Position numbers and translations under genes: made by a program. From Botryotinia globosa (Eukaryota; Ascomycota; Leotiomycetes; Helotiales; Sclerotiniaceae), in the NCBI GenBank assembly GCA_014898425.1, contig RCSZ01000003.1, positions 744,001 through 808,000 of the forward strand: 64,000 bases of DNA. Reading direction: 5' to 3'. The notes beneath the pieces are model-generated. The model worked only from the letters and a program-made list of their open reading frames with translations, was not told where the DNA came from and ran no database searches. Shown here in pieces: positions 25,307 to 34,693 of the stretch (its first letter is position 1; every line of letters begins with the position of its first letter).

Positions 25307-27208
25307 ATGCGTTCAACCAATGTTATTCTCGCAATTCTTCCGCTCTCTTCTACGATCTCTGCGCTTGTGGGTCCGAGATCTGCAGCTCTCGATAACGGAT
25401 TAAATATATTTGAAAAGGCTTGCCAATGTTCTGCTATGGGATGTGCGTTACTCCTCCCATACCTATACACTCCTAGATAGAACCAAACTAACAAATCTAG
25501 CCGTCTGCCACAAAGCATCCCATATCAATTGCTGCAATGGATTCTCCTGCGAAATGATGGATGATCCCAATAGGGATTATGGTATTTGTCGCGCGTCGAA
25601 TGATCGCAAGAAGGATGAGAAATGCATGTGTTCCATGTCTGATGGTAAGAACTCTGATTCCATTTTTCTATACCATAGAACTCACCATATATTCCAGATG
25701 TGTGTCATCCAAAATCCGACATCAATTGCTGTTTCGGTCTCTATTGTGATATGACCAATAACCCCAATGGCGATTATGGAAAATGCAAACCTTCGTATGA
25801 GTCGAAGAATCCATTCAAGAAAATAGAAGATGCGGAAAAATGTTTAGAATCGGGTTGTATGTTCTCTTCCACTCCTTTGCTAAATTGCTGTTCATTACTA
25901 AAGACTATCAAGCCATGCATTGTAATTTGCTAGGTGCACCACCCTGTTGCTCCGGAGCAAAATGTAACAAGGTTGGAAGATCCGATAGCCAAATGTTTAT
26001 GTGCGAAAAAGAATCCGATGATGAGGTTCAAAACGGTAATGACAAGTGTTTGGAACCTGGTTGTACGGGTACCCTCCTCACTATCTGCATCAATACTTAT
26101 TCTTCGCTAGCAATACATTGCAACTACCTTGGCTCCCAAAATGTTGTAGCGGATCAAAATGCAACAAGATTGGAAAGTCTGACAGTAACATGTTTATGTG
26201 CGAAAAGGAGTCTGATGACGACGATAAGAAACCGTGTTTGGTTCCTGGAGGTATGTTATACTCTTTTAATCACATTCGTCTTAGAATAGTAACTGATACC
26301 TCGATAGCACACCACTGCAACATGTCCGGCATGGATTGTTGCCCGGGATCGAGCTGTAAGAATGTCAGAGGTGAAAGCTTTATGTGTGCAAAAGACTCTG
26401 ATGATAATGATGATGATGACGACGACGATATTTCAATTTCTCTTTCCCAAGATCAACAACCACTCTTCTCATCAAAAGACAAAAATATCTTTGAAGAAGA
26501 TTGTGACAGGAACATGTGTATTGAAGGAGGCCGTACGTCCCCGCCCCCATTTTAATTCCAATCTGTGGAAAAGAGCTAATTCAACGATACAGAGATGTGT
26601 CATCTCCACAGACAAAATTCCAAGTGTCCACCTGCTCCATCCGGGTTTCCAATGCGCATACGTAGATTCTCATCATGAATCTTTCTGTGTCTCTATGTCC
26701 GATTCGAATGAAAATACCGAAATTACTTCCTCGAAGAAACCCGCCATGTCAAAGAAGAAGAATGAATTGATGACCGAAAATTGCGCACCACAAGAGCCCA
26801 CTGGGTGCTCACCTTTTGGATGTAAGAACCCCCCTTTCTCCTCATGCAAAAGCAGACCTGACAGGAAAAGGTCCCTGTAAAAAAAATCAACATAATAGCT
26901 GCTGCGGAGGTCAAAGTTGTACAGGCATGTCGGAATCGGGTATGTCATATTGCATGACACCCGACGATTAGGAAGAAGAACACTCTCGTCTATACGCATT
27001 GAAAGGGATGTTTTATGGGTTTGTTGAGAAAATCGAGAAGAAATATTGTTTACCGCAAGGAGGTGGGTAAACTTTTTTCTTATCTCTGTGAGACGGGAAT
27101 GTTAATGTGAGAGTAGAATCATGTATGATGCGACATGATAAATGCTTTCATGGATTGATGTGTCATTCTGGAGAATGCATGGCCGACAATGACGAATTGA
27201 AGCTTTGA
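25307..27208 (+). CDS. secreted protein of tandem knottin-like cysteine cassettes (array partly broken)
   Basis: Not a family I recognise. The first exon, 25307-25442, encodes a signal peptide (MRSTNVILAILPLSSTISAL) and the first Cys. Cassette exons follow: 25501-25644, 25698-25856, 25913-26062, 26111-26250, 26308-26532, 26593-26821, 26853 (or 26856)-27062 and 27117-27208. The seven introns before the very short 26822 one, and the last, are 48-60 bp; all are phase 1. Each unit follows C-x6/7-C-x6/7-CC-x4-C-x9/12-C, the inhibitor-cystine-knot spacing. Each is split so that Cys I ends one exon and Cys II-VI sit in the next. Units are joined by acidic, Lys-containing linkers. Cassettes 1-3 and 5 are intact; 4 and 6 are frameshifted; 7 carries a TAG at 26969-26971. 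Role unknown: effector, antimicrobial or wall protein are all open. The gene model is manual and the 3' end uncertain. Confidence 0.62.
26111..26250 (+). pseudogene. cassette 4 exon, one base short (frameshift)
   Basis: The exon is 140 nt where symmetrical cassettes need a multiple of three (its paralogue at 25913-26062 is 150). The first part reads in the frame set by the upstream intron (HCNYLG). The second part reads in the next frame (CCSGSKCNKIGKSD). The shift falls in the CCCAAAA run near 26137-26143. Unskipped translation from cassette 3 would stop at the TAG 26287-26289, inside the following intron. Splice sites (26063-26110 and 26251-26307) look normal. Confidence 0.65.
26593..26821 (+). 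pseudogene. cassette 6 exon, one base too long (frameshift)
   Basis: The exon is 229 nt (76 codons plus 1) where phase-1 symmetry needs a multiple of three. It begins in the frame set by the upstream splice (MCHLHRQNSKC) and finishes in another frame (GFQCAYVDSHHESFC), with the shift near GGGTTTCC at about 26643-26650. The CC pair typical of the other units is not present here. The following intron would be only 31 or 34 nt (26822-26852 or 26855), below the usual fungal minimum. Confidence 0.55.
26972..27208 (+). pseudogene. in-frame continuation after the cassette 7 stop
   Basis: After the TAG at 26969-26971 the same frame stays open to 27062 (ending KYCLPQG) and reaches a normal phase-1 donor. 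A 54-bp intron (27063-27116) leads to a last exon (27117-27208) with a degenerate unit (C-x6-C-x5-C-x4-C) and a TGA. The TAG therefore either is the true end, leaving dead sequence behind it, or is a nonsense change in a longer ancestral array. Confidence 0.5.
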
Positions 27209-27863
27209 TAAGAAGATTTTGATTAGGATGTCAATGATGTTGAATGTGTTGGAAGCAATTATAAATTCTTGCGGGCTAATTAGTAAACTTGCGACCTAGA
27301 TACTGAAAGTAATATGTAAGCCCACTCACGAAGGCTCGTATAAAGTATTTCCCTTGAGTTGAGAAAGGTATCTAGAGCCCCTGTATCTATTTGAATTTGC
27401 AACTGAGTGTCTGAGAATGCTCCTCCGAGAGAATAAAAAATCCTCCACCGGGATGTCTGCCATGAATCTTGTGAACGAATGGTTTTATAGACACTTTTCG
27501 AAGCCTTGTTGTGAGGTTTGGGTGTGGAATGAAAGATGATGGATTAGAATGGTGCCAAGGGCCAACATATTAGTCCTGGCTTACCTAACTCAAGCTAAGC
27601 TAATTTAGTATACACACGTGATAAAAGTGTAACACTCGTGATCTCGATTCGCAAATTATGCGATAGTCATCACCAGCAGAGGGAGTGGTGTAACGGTGAT
27701 TCCGCAAATTCGTGGTAGCCATCACAATACATGGCATATACCGTAAACCGCAATCGTCCATTTCTCCTCTCTTGATTTGGTGTCAAAACCGTTGACCAGC
27801 AGTATTCGATAAAGTCAGAACCATCTCCAATCGTACAAGCTCCATATCAATCTTGAATAACTA
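27209..27863. other. convergent 3' spacer
   Basis: 655 bp between the end of the cassette array and the stop of the Zn2Cys6 gene. Both genes converge here. No gene seen. Confidence 0.5.
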
Positions 27864-29339
27864 TCAAGGAACCCATCCAATTTCTGCAATAGGCCCTCTA
27901 ATCCAGAGCCGATGTTCATTGTCCAATAAACCCCAAATTTGAGCAATTAGATACTCCGACCAGCCTTTCATCCACCAATTTGAATCCAGATACTTCAACA
28001 ACACGGCAAAATATGCAAAAATTGTGAGAGCCCCCGCATTCCTTTGTCGAAGAAGTACTAAATAATGATCGTGTACTCGATACGGCCATATAAAGACATC
28101 AGTCACCTCGAAACTATGACGATCCCTATTTGCAAGAACGATGAAAGACTTCTGGAGCTCATCTATACTTTGAGTATATGCTTCCAAATCCTGTGGATCA
28201 GTCGTTGATTCTGATAGAAATTTGGCTAGATTGACGAGATCTTCGTTTGGGGGGGTAGCCTGATCATTCCTCAATTGATCACGTCTCCCTCCAGCCGTAA
28301 ATATAGGTTTTAGACTTCCACCGTAAATTAAATCTGGAGCATGATCTGTCAAGGCTCTGACTCCTCTCAAAAGAGTAACCCAGTCCGATACATCATTGTC
28401 GTCGACAATCAAGAGATCCAAATGTTTTCGAGGACTTGCTATCGAGTACATTAAGATGAGGGAAGTGAATACATATAGAGGAGTACAATTTTCATCGTTG
28501 ATGTCACTCATCATGGGAATTGCATCGCTTAATGCCTTTTGATGATGAAACACAGCTCTCGCGACATAAAGATCTCTTTTCTCTGGTTTATAATAAGCAA
28601 TATGCAGGGCCGCAAGTGCCATAAGACTTCGCATCAAAAATTCATGAGAGTATGAAAGCTGCGGAACGTTGATTCGCCATAATGTTTTTATCGAAGGACA
28701 CAAAGCCAGAGTCATTGATGTAGACATTGTATAATGATGAAGTAGTTCCATGTCGAGAAGAGTAAAGTTTGGTGCTTGACTGTCGAGCATAGAAATGGAA
28801 GGTAATGGCATTTGGTGGGTAGAAACTGATGACCCAGTAGTACTCATAGGGCTGAACGTATTCATGGGAGTACCGGCGCCATTGAAGCTAGGGCTAGGCG
28901 ACGGGACCGATGCAGCAGGTGTGACTGCCGCACTTGTGATCATAATATCGCATTGTACGGAATGCCTGATGCAATTGTTGCCTACGTGATTGTTAGAATT
29001 CGAAAGGACCAGTCATCGTGAGCTCAACATTCTGGATTGCAATCCAACCCAAGAAAATTTCAAGTTTTGTTATCATCTCCCAAGATATAATCAAATGAGG
29101 CATAATCAATTCAACATGTCTTGAAGATTTTCAAGAAAAGACTGCAATCCAGACTAATAAACACATTATCTAGATTGTCTTACATGATGGCTTATTTTCA
29201 TCGCACTAAAGTAGAATTCATTAATCATGCATTCCCCACGCAAAGAAAACATTAGTAGCCGCACCTTAATTTTCCTACTTTTGCAAACGCGACAGCCAGT
29301 TCGGACTTTTCGATGCGGTTTACGAGCCGTCCCTTGCAT
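27864..29339 (-). CDS. Zn2Cys6 transcription factor, UPC2-like
   Basis: Nuclear DNA-binding regulator. Three exons: 29339-29265, 29205-29184 (only 22 nt) and 28981-27864. Introns are 59 bp (phase 0) and 202 bp (phase 1). The product is 404 residues. The Zn2Cys6 cluster is spread over all three exons: C16, C19, C26, C33, C36 and C43 with spacing 2-6-6-2-6, after a basic N-terminus and with CKSRKIK between ligands. The C-terminal domain (about 95-404) resembles the fungal sterol-uptake-control (UPC2-type) effector domain: LLHHYTMSTSMTL, WRINVPQLSYSHEFLM and the closing IAEIGWVP. Target genes cannot be read. The ATG at 29339 is preferred over an upstream GTG frame. Confidence 0.86.
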
Positions 29340-30740
29340 GATCCAATTTTCACGAGATCTTATCTTATCGTGTTTGCAAGACCCGTGGAGTGGCCAGAGG
29401 AACGAGAGAAGTCCGGACACCACGATGAGAGAATATTCCGTGATACCGAAGCCTTATGAGCCTTTTGTCAGCTATCAGTTATTTTTAGAGGCGTAACGAA
29501 GATATGGACAGAATATCAGGATAGCCAGTAATTGATAGGCCGAAAGGAAGTTGCCGTGGAGCCAAAATCAGATTCTGCGTGTTGTTGGGGCTGTGGTTTG
29601 ATGGAATGAGGTTGTGAGATTGAGAGCGAAGTCGTATACGAGAAGTGCGAGAGTTGCGAGAGGTGTACGAGTACGAGTGCGATGTGCAAGTGGCTTGAGC
29701 TAGCAAGGAAGCTGCCAAACGATCCAATTAGATTTTTTTGTTGGAATTTCATCACTACCGTAGTACCGAGGCAGAAGACAGGTTGCTTTTGTATGGGTAA
29801 AAGAGTTGTATTAATCTAAAAGGAGTAATAAAGAAGATGATTCTTTATATACTCACTTATTTACTAATCTATCGGGAAGTGCCCCCCTTAAAAATAGAAT
29901 TCTGCCTGAGCTAAAAATGTATTTAGAATTTAGAAATGTATTTATTATATTAAAATAAAGCTTTTAATTCAATATATAACTTTTTTTAAAAGAAAAAAAG
30001 TTGTATCAATCGTTTTTTTTTAAGTTTGAATTAATAATTATATCTGTTTCTTTTTTTTTCTTTTTTCTTCTAAGTTTGTATATTGAATTGAATATCTACT
30101 TCTTTTATAATATTTAATCTAATTTAATAAGTATAAGTATAAATTCGAAATAAATGAGATTATAGGTATTCAATCTACGAAACTGTGCTGTAATCCAGGA
30201 AGTAACAATTCTTTGAAAACATTAGAAAACAACACTCACTGGTAAAACAAAAACACTTCAAAGTATCGCCCTCCCAAAATCACATTTCTAGAGACTCCTT
30301 CCAATCTTGAGATGCCAATCCTATCCTACTCATGCTTCTCATATGAGGCAGTGATTTGAACAGTCTACCGCCTAGTTGTACACACTTTCAAGCTCCGCCC
30401 TCCTCGCATTCTATGCGAGCCCTTCCGAAAGCGAGACAGCGATGTACGAGGGCGCCAATGCGTCTCCAATGAAGAGCTTCTCAGTACGAAGCTGCAACTT
30501 CTCATCTAATTTGCATTTACCCAAGAATCGCGTATTATATAGCTCTCTTCCTGTTTTCAAAATGGAGCATTCTATTCTATCTCATACCCATCGACAAGCT
30601 TCTTTCTTTCCTCTTGAAAGACCAAAAACAAACCATTCGAAATCTCGAGTTCCGATATTCCTCTACCTCCCGTCCCTTGAGCTTCGAATTGATATTTGAC
30701 GATTAGACAAACGTGATACACCCGTCACACACCAATCATC
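29340..30740. other. intergenic with strongly AT-rich block
   Basis: 1.4 kb between two divergent genes. From about 29880 to 30150 the sequence is almost only A and T, with T-runs of 8-9 (30017-30024, 30052-30060). Open frames at 29516-29755 (minus) and 30376-30699 (plus) have no family features. It likely holds both promoters. Confidence 0.5.
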
Positions 30741-31760
30741 ATGTCGGTCAACGGAGAAAAATATATGCTCTATCACTATGAACCATCAACAGCTGCAGCT
30801 TGCGTTTTTGTAGTCCTATTTGGTATCTCCGCTATCCTCCACATCTACCAACTAATTTCCAAGCGAACATGGTATTTCATTCCCTTCGTTATCGGAGGTT
30901 TATGTAAGTGTACTCTTCCACAAATGTCTACAGCTTCATTCCACATGATTAGAACGCTGCCGACAACCTGCGTCTTCCACATTTCTTAACTTATACTAAC
31001 CAATTCTACAGTTGAAGCCATAGGTTACGTCGGGCGTCTCCTATCCTCTCGCGAGAACTATGGTGATTGGACACTTGGACCCTACATCATGCAAACACTT
31101 CTCATCCTCATCGCCCCCGCCTTTTTCGCAGCATCCATCTACATGGTCCTCGGACGTATCATCGTGCTCACCGGCGGTGAAAAATATTCCATCATTCGCG
31201 CGCGCTGGCTCACCAAAATATTCGTCGCCGGCGACGTTCTTTCTTTCCTGATGCAATCCAGTGGTGGTGGAATGCTCGCTCAAGCCAAAACCGCTTCGAG
31301 TGTCAAGTTGGGAGAAAATATCATCACGGGTGGTCTCGTCGTGCAAGTTGTTTTCTTCGCTTTCTTCATCGTCACGACCGGCATTTTCCACCAGAGAATC
31401 GTAAAAGCACAAGGCGGACTTCATGCTTCTGCCGTACCATGGCAACAATATCTATACATTCTTTACTTCGCCAGTACCTTTATCATGATTCGATCGATAT
31501 TCCGTATTGTAGAGTATGTACAAGGATCCGATGGTACTCTTTTGTCAACCGAAACGTACAGCTACGTCTTTGATGCTACGCTCATGTTCTTGGTTGTGGT
31601 GATTTTCAATGTGAGACATCCAAGTGTCATCATCCAGGGAAAGGGACAACAATATTCGACTCCAGTCTCGACAGGAAGCAGAGATGGATATCCGATGGAT
31701 GATAGAGTTCCATCTGCGACCAAGTACCAAGGTCATGGCTATGCGAGAGAATCCGTCTAG
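30741..31760 (+). CDS. RTA1-family seven-helix membrane protein
   Basis: RTA1/RSB1-type lipid-translocating exporter family, plasma-membrane proteins linked to sphingoid-base export and resistance to toxic compounds. Two exons, 30741-30903 and 31012-31760, with a 108-bp phase-1 intron (GTAAGT..CTACAG). The product is 303 residues. Helices are visible at AAACVFVVLFGISAILHIY, WYFIPFVIGGLFEAIGYVGR, LLILIAPAFFAASIYMVLG, FVAGDVLSFLMQSSGGGM, VVQVVFFAFFIVTTGIF, YILYFASTFIMIRSIFRI and YVFDATLMFLVVVIFNV. The family signatures EAIGYVGR, APAFFAASIYMVLGR and the SGGGM stretch are intact. A short hydrophilic C-terminal tail follows. Substrate unknown. Confidence 0.9.
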
Positions 31761-32489
31761 ATCAATCTAGAATGGAATGACGAAGGGAGGGTATTACTAG
31801 CATCTGGGACTGCACGGGATAATGAAGGGAGGACATGAGTAACATTTCGGTTCGGAAGGCAAAAATGTTACGGGAGAGGTTTCTCAATCTGATACCATAT
31901 GCGTGGCGCTGCCAACCACGGTCGGCAAGGGTGGTTTTCTTTTTCGTTTTTACAAGTATTTCTACAGCAAGGCGTTTCAGCATGGGATCCATAGAGGATG
32001 TAAAAGTATAGCATGCGACTTACATACTATTCATGATTAATGACAAGGTATCCAAAACAATTGATGAGAAAATCATTGTGGATTCATTGTACCGAGTGAT
32101 TTTCTATTTTGGGCGATCTTGCACACTTCGTTAAAGAAATTCACCCCTTGTTTAGAAGATTTGTAAAACACACTACTGGAGTGTTGAAGTCTACATTCTT
32201 AGTTATATTTCAAACGCTCATTCAATTTACTTCCCTCTTTGTCTATGGAGATAGAAATAAGCTAGCAGTTAGCTTCTGCTCTCTAACAATACAGTTCTCG
32301 AGTTCACTCATCTTAGAGATCAGATGTCCCAGCGATTAAGGAGCCACGGAAAAGCTTAGATGGGACGTCGAAAATAGACGAGTATTCACAGCTTCTAAAA
32401 AATTGTAATCCATTCACCAAAACCCAACACCCAAAATCCTACCCCCTCCCTCCCAAAATCTCTCTTAGACACAAAACCACAAACCCCTT
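31761..32489. other. convergent 3' spacer
   Basis: 729 bp between the RTA1 gene and the remains of the hydrolase. Ends in a C-rich stretch (32430-32520) that includes the hydrolase 3' region. No gene seen. Confidence 0.5.
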
Positions 32490-33430
32490 TCACATCCCAA
32501 TTTCTCTCTCCCAAAACTCCTCAATAGATTTCCCCATCACCTCCTCATGCGTCCTCACCAAAACATGCCCTGCCCCATCCATCTGAACTATCTCTTACTC
32601 CCACCCCAACTCCCCCAACTCTCTTTTCTCAAATTCCGGCGGAAATGAAGTATCAAATTCCCCCACGATTACCAAAATTTTGGTCCCACTCTCAATCAAC
32701 CTCCTATAACTCTCATGCTGATCAAAAACATTCCCATATCTGAAAATGCTAACCACACTCGCTATATGACCTTTATGATTTTCTCTCTGCCACTGATCGA
32801 TCGACTGGCATACAAATTCCCCTCGATGAATTCCTTCTTTCCAGGTTCTGTCCGATGGAGCGAAGCCCACTAATTCCTCAATGATAGTATGATTACTCTC
32901 TCCATCTACCACCCAATCTCCATCCTTCTGCACCTTATTCCACCATCCACTATTCTTCTTCTTCCACAGACCCGCTCCAGCTACAATCACTGCGCTCTCC
33001 ACAAGCTGTGGATACACCGACGCGAAAGTAGCCACAATACTCCCGCCCAAACTAAACCCCACAAAATATGCCTTGTTCCATCTCAAATGCGAGAGAACTT
33101 CAAAAATCTGCAGATGCATCAACGCCGGCGTATGTGCTTCCAAAGGAGTCGAAGAATTTCCATGCCCCAGAGATCATAAATCACAACATGAGATCCCGAG
33201 GCCGTGAGTTGACGAGCAAGAGACGCGATACCAATAGCACTTGTTCCAAGACCGTGGATTAGGAGAACTTTTTTGGTGTTTGATGAAGAGGAGGGATCGA
33301 AATCATAGTAATGGATTGTTCCTCGAGATGGATGGATATCTTTTCCCGAGGGAAGGATACCGGCGAATTCTTCTTTGAATGCTTTTGCTGATGGGGGTGA
33401 GATGTAGGAGAGATTATGAGATCCAACCAT
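32490..33430 (-). pseudogene. alpha/beta-hydrolase, broken by a frameshift and a stop
   Basis: A hydrolase of the alpha/beta fold with no introns. The ATG at 33430 opens MVGSHNLSYISPP; the oxyanion-side motif LLIHGLGTSA follows. Near 33163-33168, in a GGGG run, the frame shifts by one base just after VIYDLWG, where homologues continue with a Gly-rich turn; the original frame soon stops. The next frame continues (LEAHTPALMHLQIF) with the nucleophile elbow VGFSLGGS and the acid in VGEFDTSFPPE. It stops at the TAA 32597-32595. Beyond that TAA the frame stays homologous (MDGAGHVLVRTHEEV) and includes the presumed catalytic His, ending at the TGA 32492-32490. Two independent lesions suggest a pseudogene, though the indel may be a sequencing error. 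Confidence 0.72.
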
Positions 33431-34010
33431 ACGACTAGGGATCTCTTATCATTGCAATGAGGTATCAATTTTATATCATGGAATCGATGCAACGCAATCA
33501 CTGTATGAATTCTGTTCGAGATAATTTCTCTTGTTCAACTTCAGAAGTCTCATGACCCATCCACAGATTGATAACCACTCCATCCCAACACGCAACCGTA
33601 AACCCAAGCCAAACCTAGACCCATGACTGCCTGGTATCCCCAATTTCAAACATAGAAAATCGACGATACAAAACACAAAACATAAAGTGTAGAAACTACC
33701 TACCTAAGTACCTACGTGAAGATACAAACACCACAGAACAACCGAACGAAACCCCGACAGAAGGAGAAAAGAGACCCATAAGAACCAAACACCACACATT
33801 GAATGAGATAATTCAAATATACAAGTCTACAAAGTATCTATCTATCTATCTAACAATCCGAGCTATCTTCCACATCCCCCCTCACCCTTCTTCTTCCGCC
33901 CTCCGCCGCACCAAAAAAATACCCTCTCTTTCTCTCTTCCCCTCGCCTCCCTTCCTTCAAATCTCCCTCCTTCCCCCCGAATATCCAAAAAGGACACAAA
34001 AGAATTTTTA
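33431..34010. other. intergenic
   Basis: 580 bp. A pyrimidine-rich tract runs from about 33880 to 33980, and short TATC repeats lie at 33836-33852. No gene seen. Confidence 0.5.
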
Positions 34011-34124
34011 TGACCAGACTGGGGCACGATCCCAGGACCTTGTCCGGACATAACAGCTCACAATCTCTTTTCAGAAATCATGAAATTGTTAAGGACACGT
34101 GATAACCAACTACACCATCCGGCC
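34011..34124 (-). tRNA. tRNA-Val (AAC) with a 40-nt intron
   Basis: 5' half 34124-34087, intron 34086-34047, 3' half 34046-34011. The acceptor stem pairs GGCCGGA with TCTGGTC (two G-T wobbles), discriminator A. The D-arm is GTGTAGTTGGTTATCAC. The anticodon stem pairs TGTCC with GGACA; the loop starts TTAACA, giving anticodon AAC. The intron sits at the canonical place one base 3' of the anticodon. The T-stem pairs CTGGG with CCCAG, but its loop reads ATCGTGC, with T54 and A58 replaced, which weakens the B-box. A CTTTT stretch 9-13 bases downstream could be the Pol III terminator. It could be a functional variant or a decaying copy. Confidence 0.7.
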
Positions 34125-34693
34125 TTTTTTTCATGTCTGCGGATCTGCAATTCAAATATATATTATCTTTGTTTTCGTGGTGGGGTAGGGCTACAAATCA
34201 AGAATGGATTGGATGGGCATTTCCGGTGGGGTTACATGGATGGGATCACCAGATCTTTTTCGTGGCTGATATAATCAAGTAACCTGAGCGATGTATGTGC
34301 GCAAAGAGTGGTGAGTGGAGGTGGAGGTGGAGTGCAGATGACCGATCCAATAACTACTCGCAGTGGCTGTTTATCTCTTCGGCACTTGGAAAGGTTGCAT
34401 ATCAAATTCCGTTCATCCATTGAACCCAAATGCTAGAACGAAAAAAAAGGGTTTGAGAGACAAAAGCAAAAAGCCGAATTGCCTGGTAATGTAAATTGTT
34501 TCAAAACTCATCGAAGTAATTAAAAAGAATAGTAAAATGGCCATGAAGAAGCCTCTGGTATCTGTTATATAAAATTCCCATCTATCCATCATTCATCAGC
34601 GCGCACCCACGCCCATGCAATTCTCAAACGCATATCCCAAATATCCTATTAAGAATTCATTCAACGCATCCCTCATATCTTCCTTACACAACT
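34125..34693. other. intergenic
   Basis: 569 bp upstream of the tRNA and downstream of the DUF2985 gene. A purine-rich patch (GGTGGAGGTGGAG) at about 34318-34332. No gene seen. Confidence 0.5.

Noticed and set aside
26251..26307. Cassette 4 shift explained by a different intron phase
   Set aside because: I looked for a phase-2 donor at the end of cassette 3 and found only phase-0 or phase-1 GT sites, so a frameshift (or exon skipping) remains the simpler reading.
30376..30699. 107-codon frame upstream of the RTA1 gene
   Set aside because: No family features; lies in the expected promoter and leader of RTA1.
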